Source: Bacillota bacterium (GTDB lineage Bacteria > Bacillota > Negativicutes > Sporomusales > UBA7701). Taken from it: a stretch of DNA of 10,788 bases. The position numbers were made by a program, and so were the translations under genes. Of the stretch, positions 1 to 6,525 are shown one piece after another. The notes beneath the pieces were generated by a model. It worked only from the letters and a program-made list of their open reading frames with translations. It had not been told where the DNA came from and searched no databases. The DNA lies in assembly GCA_023415075.1 (NCBI GenBank), contig JAEZLU010000085.1, forward strand, positions 1 through 10,788, read 5' to 3'. Each line of letters begins with the position of its first letter. The first letter of the stretch is position 1.

Positions 1-1
1 T

Positions 2-403
2 CTCAGCAAATACCTCATGGAAGACCTGGATCCAGCCTTCGCCGCCCGGGTAACACCCGGTGACATTATCGTCGCCGGCCGTAACTTCGGCTGCGGCTCG
101 GCTATGGAAATCGCCGCCCTCGTAGTCAGGGGCGCGGGTATACCTGTTATTATCGCAAAATCCTTCGCCCGGACTTTTTACCGCAATGGCATCAATAGCG
201 GTATTCTCCTCGTCGTCTGTGACACCGACGGTATTAAACAAGACGATATTATCGAAGTTTGCGCCGACGACAGCGGGATAACCATTACCGCCAACGGCCG
301 CCAGCTCGCTAAGGTTTCGCCTCTGCCGGCAGCCATGCGGGCTATAATCGCCAGCGGCGGTCTAGTCCCCTATATGCGCCAGTACGGCGACTTTCCCACT
401 TGA
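2..403 (+). CDS. Aconitase/isopropylmalate-isomerase small-subunit family protein (LeuD/DmdB-like), 5' end outside window
   Basis: This is the C-terminal part of a swivel-domain small subunit of the LeuCD/homoaconitase/DmdAB dehydratase family, which pairs with a [4Fe-4S] large subunit to shift a hydroxyl group on a carboxylic acid. The frame is open to the window edge, and the residues before the first ATG (17) still fit the family, so that Met is internal. Visible family signatures are GDIIVAGRNFGCGS (about nt 59-100), IIAKSFARTFYRNGIN (nt 149-196) and the C-terminal GGLVPY. The usual GCGSSREHA motif reads GCGSAMEIA (nt 89-115). The catalytic Ser equivalent is kept, but the next Ser and the substrate-binding Arg of aconitase (Ser643, Arg644) are Ala and Met. 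Normal leucine-pathway activity is therefore doubtful, so no gene symbol is given. The stop overlaps the 5' region of the aldolase-like gene, indicating one operon; the large subunit presumably lies upstream. Confidence 0.88.
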   Translation, partial: LSKYLMEDLDPAFAARVTPGDIIVAGRNFGCGSAMEIAALVVRGAGIPVIIAKSFARTFYRNGINSGILLVVCDTDGIKQDDIIEVCADDSGITITANGRQLAKVSPLPAAMRAIIASGGLVPYMRQYGDFPT

Positions 404-408
404 TAATC

Positions 409-415
409 AAAGGAG
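409..415 (+). promoter_or_regulatory. Ribosome binding site that sets the aldolase-like gene's start
   Basis: AAAGGAG lies 8 nt before the ATG at 424 but only 2 nt before the in-frame ATG at 418. It is also downstream of the in-frame TTG at 400. Spacing favours 424 as the true start. Confidence 0.7.
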
Positions 416-423
416 ACATGATT

Positions 424-1116
424 ATGTCCAACGTAGGCTTTCGCATTTACACCAAGATTAACCGTCCCGCCCGCGACCTTGTGGAAAAATTCCGCGGCCT
501 GCCGGTCGCCAATATCGCCGACGAAATGAACCGTCTCGGCTGCATGGACGCCCGCATCAAGCCGCTGAATTCCACGCCTCTTCTGGGGACCGCCTTTACC
601 GTTAAAGCCAGGATCGGCGACAATCTCATGTTTCACAAGGCGCTTGATCTGGCCCAGCCTGGCGACATCATCGTCGTCGACGGCCGTGGTGATCTCGCCA
701 ATTCCCTTACCGGCGAAATCATGATGCGCCAGGCTCTGAAGAAAGGTCTCGCCGGCGTTGTCGTCGATGGCGCCGTCCGCGACGCCGACGCTCTCCGCCA
801 GATGAACATGGCTATCTACGCTGCCGGCATCACCCCCCAGGGGCCCTACAAAGACGGCCCGGGGGAAATTAACGTCCCCATCAGCTGCGGTGGCGTCACC
901 GTTAATCCCGGCGACATCCTGGTCGGCGACGGTGATGGCATTGTCGTCATCGCCCCTAAAGATGCGGCCATTATCGCCGAAAAGGCCAAAATCAAATCCC
1001 AAAAAGAGCAGGCCATCTTCAAGGCCATTGACGAAGGCACGCATGACCGCTCGGCCTATTCTGACGAGGCTTTCCGCAAACGCGGCTGCGAGATTATTGA
1101 GGATACTTGGGAATAG
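424..1116 (+). CDS. RraA-fold protein, HMG/CHA aldolase-like
   Basis: A 230-aa protein of the RraA / 4-hydroxy-4-methyl-2-oxoglutarate (HMG) aldolase family. Characterised aldolase members are class II, divalent-metal enzymes that cleave HMG or 4-carboxy-4-hydroxy-2-oxoadipate to pyruvate-type products and decarboxylate oxaloacetate; others, such as E. coli RraA, bind RNase E and have no aldolase activity. Visible signatures are GDIIVVDGRGD (residues 80-90), VVVDGAVRD ending in Arg119-Asp120, the pair matching the substrate/metal-binding Arg-Asp of HMG aldolase, and a second glycine-rich GDILVGDGDG segment (163-172). The Arg-Asp pair favours an enzyme over an RNase E regulator. The position where many aldolases carry an acidic residue shortly after this pair is Ala123 here, though Asp122 is adjacent. 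The length is typical. Its start lies 20 nt after the isomerase subunit's stop, so it probably acts in the same pathway. The exact substrate is unknown. Confidence 0.85.
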   Translation: MSNVGFRIYTKINRPARDLVEKFRGLPVANIADEMNRLGCMDARIKPLNSTPLLGTAFTVKARIGDNLMFHKALDLAQPGDIIVVDGRGDLANSLTGEIMMRQALKKGLAGVVVDGAVRDADALRQMNMAIYAAGITPQGPYKDGPGEINVPISCGGVTVNPGDILVGDGDGIVVIAPKDAAIIAEKAKIKSQKEQAIFKAIDEGTHDRSAYSDEAFRKRGCEIIEDTWE

Positions 1117-1153
1117 AATTTGGGGATAGACCTGACAGCCCAGAAAGAAAAAC

Positions 1154-1185
1154 AAAAATGCAACCTGTAGCAGGTTGCATTTTTT
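1154..1185 (+). terminator. Strong Rho-independent terminator, probably bidirectional
   Basis: A perfect 14-bp inverted repeat (AAAAATGCAACCTG and its complement) with a 3-nt TAG loop ends in six Ts (1180-1185). It closes the isomerase/aldolase operon. On the - strand the stem is followed by the complement of an A-rich run (1142-1158), giving a T-rich tail that could also stop antisense transcription. Confidence 0.92.
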
Positions 1186-1232
1186 ATGTGTGAACTAGCA
1201 TGCGGCATTGACAGGCTTTTTCGCCGCCGGCG

Positions 1233-1241
1233 TGGTATAAT
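1233..1241 (+). promoter_or_regulatory. Extended -10 promoter of the gatCAB operon
   Basis: TGGTATAAT has a consensus TATAAT (1236-1241) preceded by the extended -10 TGn. A perfect TTGACA (1208-1213) sits upstream, but the spacer is 22 nt, too long for a normal sigma-70/SigA pair. Promoter strength probably comes from the extended -10. The start of transcription should fall near 1247-1249, giving a leader of about 35 nt, too short for a T-box or riboswitch. Confidence 0.75.
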
Positions 1242-1282
1242 ATAGCCTATATAGATAGATTTTCTCAGATGGTGGTGTTTAC

Positions 1283-1573
1283 ATGAAGATTACCCGCAAA
1301 GATGTGGAAAATGTCGCCCTTTTGTCGCGGCTGGAAATGAGGGAGGACGACGTCGAGAAGTTCACCGGCCAGCTCAATGCCATCCTTGATTATATCGATG
1401 TTTTGAACAAGGTCGACACCAGCGGCGTCGAACCGACCGCCCACGTGCTGCCCCTCAAGAACGTCATGCGCGCCGACGAAGCCAAGCCTTCGCTGCCGCG
1501 GGAACTGGCCCTGGCCAACGCTCCCGAGCAGGAAGACGGCTATTTCAAGGTGCCGAAGATTCTCGAAGGGTAG
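1283..1573 (+). CDS. gatC: Asp-tRNA(Asn)/Glu-tRNA(Gln) amidotransferase subunit C
   Basis: A 96-aa protein with the length and pattern of GatC, the small subunit that wraps around GatA and holds it to GatB. It opens with the family's KITRKDVENVALLSRLEM segment, followed by an amphipathic helix (FTGQLNAILDYIDVLNKVDT) and the C-terminal LPRELALANAPEQEDGYFKV block (residues 72-91) that is strongly conserved in GatC. The ATG is preceded at 5 nt by GGTGGTG (1271-1277), a fair match to AGGAGGTG. It is the first gene after the promoter and is followed by gatA and gatB in the classic order. Confidence 0.97.
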   Translation: MKITRKDVENVALLSRLEMREDDVEKFTGQLNAILDYIDVLNKVDTSGVEPTAHVLPLKNVMRADEAKPSLPRELALANAPEQEDGYFKVPKILEG

Positions 1574-1574
1574 G

Positions 1575-3047
1575 GTGAGAGATTTGGAGCTTTATAAGCT
1601 GACAGCCCATGAGCTGCAGGCCAAGCTGCGGAAAAAAGATGTGTCGGCCGTCGAGATAGCCGATGCCGTTTATAAGCGGATCGACGCCGTTGAGGGCAAG
1701 GTGCGGGCCTACATAACCCAGACCCGCGACCTGGCCCGCCAGCAGGCGGCGGCCGTGGACGCCAAAATCGCCCGCGGCGAGGTCCTGGCGCCCCTGGCAG
1801 GCATACCCGGGGCCATCAAGGACAACATCTGCATCAAAGGGGTCAAAACGACTTGCGCCTCGCAGATCCTCAAAGACTTTCAACCGCCCTACGACGCTGC
1901 GGTGGCCGAAAAATTGGCGGCCGCCGATACGGTGGTCGTCGGCAAGGCCAATATGGACGAGTTCGCCATGGGTTCGTCCTGCGAAAACTCGTCATTCTAC
2001 CCGACCCGCAACCCCTGGGATACCAGCGCCGTCCCCGGCGGCTCGAGCGGCGGCTCGGCGGCGGCGGTGGCGGCGGCCGAAGCTGTTTTCGCCCTCGGCT
2101 CGGATACCGGCGGCTCGATCAGGCTGCCGGCGGCCTACTGCGGCGTGGTCGGCCTGAAGCCGACCTACGGCCGGGTGTCGCGCTACGGCCTGGTGGCCTA
2201 TGCCTCCTCACTCGACCAGATCGGCCCGATAACCCGCGACGTTACCGACAGCGCCCTTGTTTTGGGGGCTATCGCCGGCAGAGACCTACGGGACTCGACC
2301 TCGATCGATGCCCCGGTGCCTGACTATACCAAGGCACTCGTAGCTGATGTCAAGGGCCTCAAGATCGGCCTGCCGAAGGAGTATTTCGTCGCCGGCATGG
2401 ACCCGGCGGTCGAGAAGGCGGTGTACGCCGCCATCGACCAACTCAAGGCCCTGGGGGCCGAGTACAAGGAAGTCCATATGCCGCATACCGAGTACGCCCT
2501 GGCCACCTACTACCTGGTGGCCACCGCCGAGGCCAGCTCCAACCTGGCCCGCTACGACGGCGTGGGCTTCGGCCACCGCGGCGAGGGCAACGATATTGTC
2601 GCCATGTACAAGCGCTCGCGCACCGAAGGCTTCGGCGAGGAGGTGCGGCGGCGGATAATGCTCGGCACCTACGCCCTCAGCTCGGGCTACTATGATGCCT
2701 ATTACCTAAAGGCCCTCAAGGTGCGGACGCTGATCAAGCAGGATTTCGACAAAGCCTTCGGCGAGGTCGACGTCCTGATAACCCCCATCGCGCCGACTAC
2801 CGCCTTCAAGGTAGGCGAGAAGGTGGACGACCCGCTGGCCATGTACCTGCAGGACGTCTGCACCGTGCCGATCAATCTGGCCGGCCTGCCGGCCATCTCC
2901 CTGCCGTGCGGCTTTGCCGGTGGCATGCCGATAGGCCTGCAGATCATCGGCCGGCCCCTCGGCGAGGAGACCATCCTGCGGGCGGCTTACGCCTTCGAGC
3001 AGGCCAACGACTACCACAAGCGCCTGGCGCCGGTAGGGGAGGTGTAG
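1575..3047 (+). CDS. gatA: Asp-tRNA(Asn)/Glu-tRNA(Gln) amidotransferase subunit A
   Basis: GatA is the glutaminase subunit of GatCAB. It releases ammonia from Gln and passes it to GatB, which amidates misacylated Glu-tRNA(Gln) or Asp-tRNA(Asn). It belongs to the amidase-signature family. From the GTG at 1575 (490 aa) the Ser-cisSer-Lys triad is Lys82 (GAIKDN), Ser157 (GGSSGGS) and Ser181 (GSDTGGSIRLPA). An in-frame TTG at 1584, 5 nt after GGTGA, would give MELYKL... (487 aa) and a triad at 79/154/178, the numbering of Staphylococcus aureus GatA, so that start may be the real one. The gene begins 1 nt after the gatC stop in an evident operon. All catalytic residues are intact and the length is normal. 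Sequence upstream of position 1 gives no information on whether GlnRS or AsnRS is missing. Confidence 0.97.
   Translation: MRDLELYKLTAHELQAKLRKKDVSAVEIADAVYKRIDAVEGKVRAYITQTRDLARQQAAAVDAKIARGEVLAPLAGIPGAIKDNICIKGVKTTCASQILKDFQPPYDAAVAEKLAAADTVVVGKANMDEFAMGSSCENSSFYPTRNPWDTSAVPGGSSGGSAAAVAAAEAVFALGSDTGGSIRLPAAYCGVVGLKPTYGRVSRYGLVAYASSLDQIGPITRDVTDSALVLGAIAGRDLRDSTSIDAPVPDYTKALVADVKGLKIGLPKEYFVAGMDPAVEKAVYAAIDQLKALGAEYKEVHMPHTEYALATYYLVATAEASSNLARYDGVGFGHRGEGNDIVAMYKRSRTEGFGEEVRRRIMLGTYALSSGYYDAYYLKALKVRTLIKQDFDKAFGEVDVLITPIAPTTAFKVGEKVDDPLAMYLQDVCTVPINLAGLPAISLPCGFAGGMPIGLQIIGRPLGEETILRAAYAFEQANDYHKRLAPVGEV
3035..3044 (+). promoter_or_regulatory. gatB ribosome binding site inside the end of gatA
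   Basis: AGGGGAGGTG, encoded within the last codons of gatA, ends 5 nt before the ATG at 3050. It fixes that ATG as the gatB start. The longer in-frame opening upstream (from 2906) is only read-through of gatA sequence. The arrangement suggests coupled translation of gatA and gatB. Confidence 0.9.
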
Positions 3048-3049
3048 CC

Positions 3050-4483
3050 ATGGATTACGAAATCGTCATCGGCCTGGAAGTCCACACCGAGCTCAAGACA
3101 GCCTCAAAGATTTTCTGTGGCTGCAGCACCAGGTTCGGGTCGGAGCAAAATACCAACGTCTGCCCGGTCTGCCTCGGCCTGCCCGGCGTGCTGCCGGTGC
3201 TCAACGCCCGCGTGCTGGAGTTCGCGGTAAGGACCGGCCTGGCCCTGAATTGCCAGATTTTGCCGTTCAGCAAGTTCGACCGCAAGAACTACTACTACCC
3301 CGACCTGCCGAAGAACTTCCAGACTTCGCAGTACGACCTGCCGATCGCCGTCGACGGCCATCTCGACATCGAGGTGGACGGCGTCGTCAAACGTATCGGC
3401 ATCACCCGCGTCCATATGGAGGAGGACGCCGGCAAGCTGGTCCACGCCGGCACGATCGTCAAGAGCGACTACGCCCTGGTCGATTATAACCGGACCGGCG
3501 TGCCGCTTCTTGAGATAGTTTCCGAGCCGGATATCCGTTCGGCCGACGAGGCCAAGGCCTACCTGGAGAAGCTGAAGGCTATCCTCCAGTATATCGATGT
3601 CTCGGACTGCAAGATGGAGGAAGGCAGCCTGCGCTGCGACGCCAACATCTCGCTGCGGACGAAGGGCGAAACCAAGCTCGGCACCAAGGCCGAGATCAAA
3701 AACCTCAACTCTTTCAAGGCCGTCCAGAAGGGCCTGGAGTATGAGGCGGCCCGCCAGGCCGATGTGCTGGACGAAGGCGGCCGCATTGTCCAGGAAACCC
3801 GCTCGTGGGACGAGGGCCGCGGGCTGACGGTGTCGCTCCGCAGCAAGGAGCAGGCCCATGACTACCGCTACTTTCCCGAACCCGACCTTGTGCCGATCGT
3901 CGTCGACCCGGCCTGGGTGGAGGCGGTGCGGGCCGGACTGCCTGAGCTCCCCGAAGCCCGCCGCCAGCGGCTGATGGCGACCTATGAGCTGTCGGCCTAC
4001 GACGCCGGCGTGATAACCGCCAGCCGGGCCATGGCCGAGTACTTCGACGCCGCCGTGGCCGCCGGGGCCGACGCCAAGGCGGCGGCCAACTGGCTGATGG
4101 GCGACGTTTCGAAGATGCTCAACGCCGCCGGCCGGGAAATCGAGGACTGCCCGGTGCAGCCGGGGCAGTTGGCCGGCCTCATCGGCCTGGTGGCCAAAGG
4201 GACGGTCTCGCTGAAGATCGCCAAGACGGTCTTTGAGGAGATGTGGGCCAGCGGCAAGGACGCCGAGGCCATCGTCAAGGAAAAAGGGCTTGTGCAGATT
4301 TCCGACGAGGGCGCCATCGTCGCCGTCGTCGAAGCGGTCATCGCCGCCAATCCCCAGTCAGTGGCCGATTATAAGGCCGGCAAGGAGCGGGCCATCGGCT
4401 TTTTGGTTGGCCAGGTCATGAAGGAGACTAAGGGTAGGGCCAACCCCGAGCTTGTCAACAAGCTGCTGCGGGAGCGGATGTAA
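3050..4483 (+). CDS. gatB: Asp-tRNA(Asn)/Glu-tRNA(Gln) amidotransferase subunit B
   Basis: A 477-aa GatB, the subunit that binds the misacylated tRNA, phosphorylates its Glu or Asp side chain with ATP and amidates it with ammonia channelled from GatA. It opens with the family signature YEIVIGLEVHTEL. A four-cysteine zinc site follows: Cys23, Cys25, Cys38 and Cys41. Other family blocks are the FDRKNYYYPDLPKNFQTSQ segment (from nt 3277), HMEEDAGKLVH, DYNRTGVPLLEIV and EIKNLNSFKAV. The C-terminal helical/YqeY-like tail domain ends with a typical NPELVNKLL segment. It starts 2 nt after the gatA stop with a strong ribosome binding site. Length and motifs are complete, with no sign of damage. Confidence 0.97.
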   Translation: MDYEIVIGLEVHTELKTASKIFCGCSTRFGSEQNTNVCPVCLGLPGVLPVLNARVLEFAVRTGLALNCQILPFSKFDRKNYYYPDLPKNFQTSQYDLPIAVDGHLDIEVDGVVKRIGITRVHMEEDAGKLVHAGTIVKSDYALVDYNRTGVPLLEIVSEPDIRSADEAKAYLEKLKAILQYIDVSDCKMEEGSLRCDANISLRTKGETKLGTKAEIKNLNSFKAVQKGLEYEAARQADVLDEGGRIVQETRSWDEGRGLTVSLRSKEQAHDYRYFPEPDLVPIVVDPAWVEAVRAGLPELPEARRQRLMATYELSAYDAGVITASRAMAEYFDAAVAAGADAKAAANWLMGDVSKMLNAAGREIEDCPVQPGQLAGLIGLVAKGTVSLKIAKTVFEEMWASGKDAEAIVKEKGLVQISDEGAIVAVVEAVIAANPQSVADYKAGKERAIGFLVGQVMKETKGRANPELVNKLLRERM

Positions 4484-4485
4484 AC

Positions 4486-5724
4486 GTGACCGCCGAGCCG
4501 CTGATGACAGGTTCGGTCCGCTCCCTGACAGTAAGGTATATCGTCGGCCTGACGCTGATCGCCGTGCTGTTGGTCGCTGCCTATTACATAATGGAAAGGG
4601 CGGTCGTCGGCGAACAGGCGACCGCGGCGATAATCAACATCAGCGGCCGTCAGCGGATGTTGTCGCAAAAGGCGGTGCTGCTCAGCCAACAGCTTGTGAT
4701 CAGCGTCGATCCGGGGGAGCGGGTGCTTTTGCGCGCCGAGCTGCGGCAAGTCGTAGAATCAATGCGCGAGGCGCAGCAGGCTCTCGTGTATGGCGATGCC
4801 GCGCAGGGGTTGCCTGGTGGCCTGTCGCCGGCAGTGCAGGCGCTCATGTTCGGCCAGCCGGTCATGCTTGATACGAAGTTGCAGCATCATTTCGCCGCCG
4901 TCAGGGCACTCTTGGCGCTGTCAGATAGCGAGCTCACCTATGACAATCCCCAGTTGGCTGTCATATTGTCAACGGAGGACGGACTTCTTGACGCACAGGG
5001 CATGATAGTTGCGCAGTTCCAGCGGGAGAGCGAGGTCAGAATCGCCAACATGCGGGCCCTGGTGGCCCTGATCGTGGCCGTGATGCTGACGGTGCTGATG
5101 CTGGAGGCGCTGTTCATATTTCAGCCGGCGGTGCAGTCCCTTCGCCGGGAGACCGAACTGCTGGCGGCGGCCAACGCCCAGCTCGAGCGCCTGTCCAATC
5201 AGGACGGTCTCACCGGCCTGGCCAACCGCCGCTCGTTCGACAGCTTCCTGGAGCGGGAGTGGCAGCGGGCGATAAGGGAAAAGCAGCAATTGGCCCTTAT
5301 TATGGCTGATATCGACCACTTTAAGAGCTTCAACGACAGCTACGGCCACCAGGCCGGCGACGACTGTCTGCGCCGGGTTGCCGCCGCCATCAGGGATTGC
5401 ATCGGTCGGGCCACCGACCTGGCGGCCCGCTACGGGGGCGAGGAATTCGTCGTCGTTCTTCCCGGCACCGATGTCGGCGGGGCCCAACTGGTGGCCGAGA
5501 AAATCAGGGCGGCGGTGGCGGAATTGGCGATTGCCCACAAGGCCTCGGCCGCCGGCAAGGTCGTCACAATCAGCCTGGGGGTTGCCGGCACCGCCAGGGC
5601 GGAGTACGCTTCGCCGGCCGCACTGGTCGCCGCCGCCGACCAGGCCCTTTACACGGCCAAGCTTGAGGGCCGCAACCGGTTGGTTGTCGCGGCGGCCGCT
5701 CCCGGCCCGGAAGCGAGTGTCTGA
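4486..5724 (+). CDS. Membrane diguanylate cyclase with P-box/PilJ-like sensor domain
   Basis: A 412-aa GGDEF protein that should make c-di-GMP from two GTP. Order: a first membrane helix (about residues 16-35), an extracytoplasmic helical domain starting with INISGRQRMLSQ (50-61), a second helix (about 190-212), a short coiled-coil linker (about 218-237) and a GGDEF domain from about 238. The INISGRQRMLSQ block resembles the P-box-like start of the PilJ/NarX-type sensor domain, which in NarX/NarQ binds nitrate or nitrite; the ligand here is unknown. The active site GGEEF (317-321) is intact. An RxxD inhibitory site (308-311) lies five residues upstream, so product feedback inhibition is likely. 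The GTG start lies 2 nt after the gatB stop with GGGAG 11 nt upstream; no promoter is visible, so it is probably co-transcribed with gatCAB. A start at ATG 4504 has no ribosome binding site. Confidence 0.93.
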   Translation: MTAEPLMTGSVRSLTVRYIVGLTLIAVLLVAAYYIMERAVVGEQATAAIINISGRQRMLSQKAVLLSQQLVISVDPGERVLLRAELRQVVESMREAQQALVYGDAAQGLPGGLSPAVQALMFGQPVMLDTKLQHHFAAVRALLALSDSELTYDNPQLAVILSTEDGLLDAQGMIVAQFQRESEVRIANMRALVALIVAVMLTVLMLEALFIFQPAVQSLRRETELLAAANAQLERLSNQDGLTGLANRRSFDSFLEREWQRAIREKQQLALIMADIDHFKSFNDSYGHQAGDDCLRRVAAAIRDCIGRATDLAARYGGEEFVVVLPGTDVGGAQLVAEKIRAAVAELAIAHKASAAGKVVTISLGVAGTARAEYASPAALVAAADQALYTAKLEGRNRLVVAAAAPGPEASV

Positions 5725-5744
5725 ATAGCGTCTCAATCATTACC

Positions 5745-5778
5745 AAGAAGGTCCGGCTCTGGCCGGGCCTTCTTTTTT
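5745..5778 (+). terminator. Rho-independent terminator after the diguanylate cyclase gene
   Basis: A 13-bp stem, AAGAAGGTCCGGC pairing with GCCGGGCCTTCTT (one G-T wobble), has a TCTG loop and runs straight into a T tract to 5778. It closes the gatCAB-cyclase operon. Confidence 0.93.
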
Positions 5779-5807
5779 GTATGAATCAAAATCACTCCGC
5801 GCATAAT
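5777..5807 (+). promoter_or_regulatory. Possible weak promoter of the CPBP protease gene
   Basis: An AT-rich stretch just after the terminator contains CATAAT (5802-5807), a five-of-six match to the -10 box. The only -35 candidate, TTGTAT at 5777-5782, is poor and 19 nt away. Position after a strong terminator argues that some promoter must lie here, but the assignment is weak. Confidence 0.3.
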
Positions 5808-5843
5808 GCTAATGTTGTCAAACACGAGATGAGGTGGAGAGTC

Positions 5844-6524
5844 ATGGCGAGTTCCAGGGTGCCGTGGAACCTGCGCGACGTGCTTGTCGTCCATTTGCTG
5901 CGGCTGGCTGGCGGCTATGTCGTCGTGCGGTTTATTTATCCGCTGCTGTTCATCGCCCCGCCGCCGGTGGTCGAGGTAACCGATCGGCTGATCGTGGTGG
6001 CCCTGGTATGGTACGCCGTTCGCCGCCACGGGGCCAACCTTGCCGACTGGGGCCTGTCGGCGCGGCACCTGGGGCGGAATATGGCCGGCGGGCTGGCGGC
6101 CGGGGCGGCGCTGCTGGCGGTGAGCATTTTCAGTGAACGGCTGTATGTCACCGCCTTCCTTATAAGCCCCAGCCAGCACCCGCTGGTGGCCAGGATAGCG
6201 ACAGCCGCCTCCTGGCATGACCTCATTCTGCCGCTGGTTTTGGCCGGCCTGGCCGCGCCGCTGGCCGAGGAGCTCTTGTACCGTCTGTTCACCTTCACCG
6301 CCCTGCGGGACCGCTTCGGCCTCTGGGGCGGGGCGGTGGCGAGTGCCGCCATCTTCGCCATTTTCCACTTCAACGTTTACTGGCTGGCCGAAATGATCGT
6401 CGTCGGCACCGGCCTGGCCTTGCTCTATCATTACAGCGGTTCGCTGCTGACGGCGATCACCGCCCACTCGTTCGTCAACACGGCGAAGATCCTGCTGCTT
6501 TATTTCAAAGTACCGTTAGTGTAA
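5844..6524 (+). CDS. CPBP family (CAAX protease/Abi-like) intramembrane metalloprotease
   Basis: A 226-aa hydrophobic protein with the three CPBP motifs of the Rce1/Abi type: EELLYR (Glu142, Glu143, Arg147), FAIFH (Phe171 to His175) and HSFVN (His208 to Asn212). These acidic and His/Asn residues form the metal or water-activating site inside the membrane. About six hydrophobic segments are visible, for example near 15-38, 48-58, 80-98, 126-140, 164-180 and 184-198. Bacterial members process peptides or serve as bacteriocin-immunity or maturation factors; nothing nearby identifies a substrate. The ATG at 5844 is chosen because GAGGTGG (5831-5837) precedes it at good spacing; an in-frame ATG at 5781 lies just after the terminator T tract and has no ribosome binding site. 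Flanked by a terminator and a palindrome, it appears to be a single-gene unit. Confidence 0.9.
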   Translation: MASSRVPWNLRDVLVVHLLRLAGGYVVVRFIYPLLFIAPPPVVEVTDRLIVVALVWYAVRRHGANLADWGLSARHLGRNMAGGLAAGAALLAVSIFSERLYVTAFLISPSQHPLVARIATAASWHDLILPLVLAGLAAPLAEELLYRLFTFTALRDRFGLWGGAVASAAIFAIFHFNVYWLAEMIVVGTGLALLYHYSGSLLTAITAHSFVNTAKILLLYFKVPLV

Positions 6525-6525
6525 C

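Noticed and set aside
370..1155. Long - strand open frame (261 codons) opposite the aldolase-like gene
   Set aside because: It is antisense to a clear RraA-family gene with a ribosome binding site, shows no known motif and is explained by GC-biased codon use.
1117..1282. Possible T-box or riboswitch before gatC
   Set aside because: After the terminator and the promoter only about 35 nt of leader remain, too short for either, and no specifier or anti-terminator structure is visible.
2906..3049. In-frame upstream extension of gatB
   Set aside because: It reads the end of gatA in another frame; the strong ribosome binding site at 3035-3044 and the conserved MDYEIVIGLEVH start mark 3050.
3104..3859. 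251-codon - strand frame inside gatB
   Set aside because: Antisense shadow of a highly conserved gene; no ribosome binding site or domain visible.
5781..5843. Upstream extension of the CPBP protease from ATG 5781
   Set aside because: It begins just after the terminator T tract without a ribosome binding site; GAGGTGG before 5844 gives a better start.
4969..6467. Two - strand frames (4969-5736 and 5733-6467) that touch end to end and might look like an antisense operon
   Set aside because: Both lie opposite well-supported genes (GGDEF and CPBP motifs intact), cross the + strand terminator, and have low-complexity Gly/Arg/Gln-rich translations.
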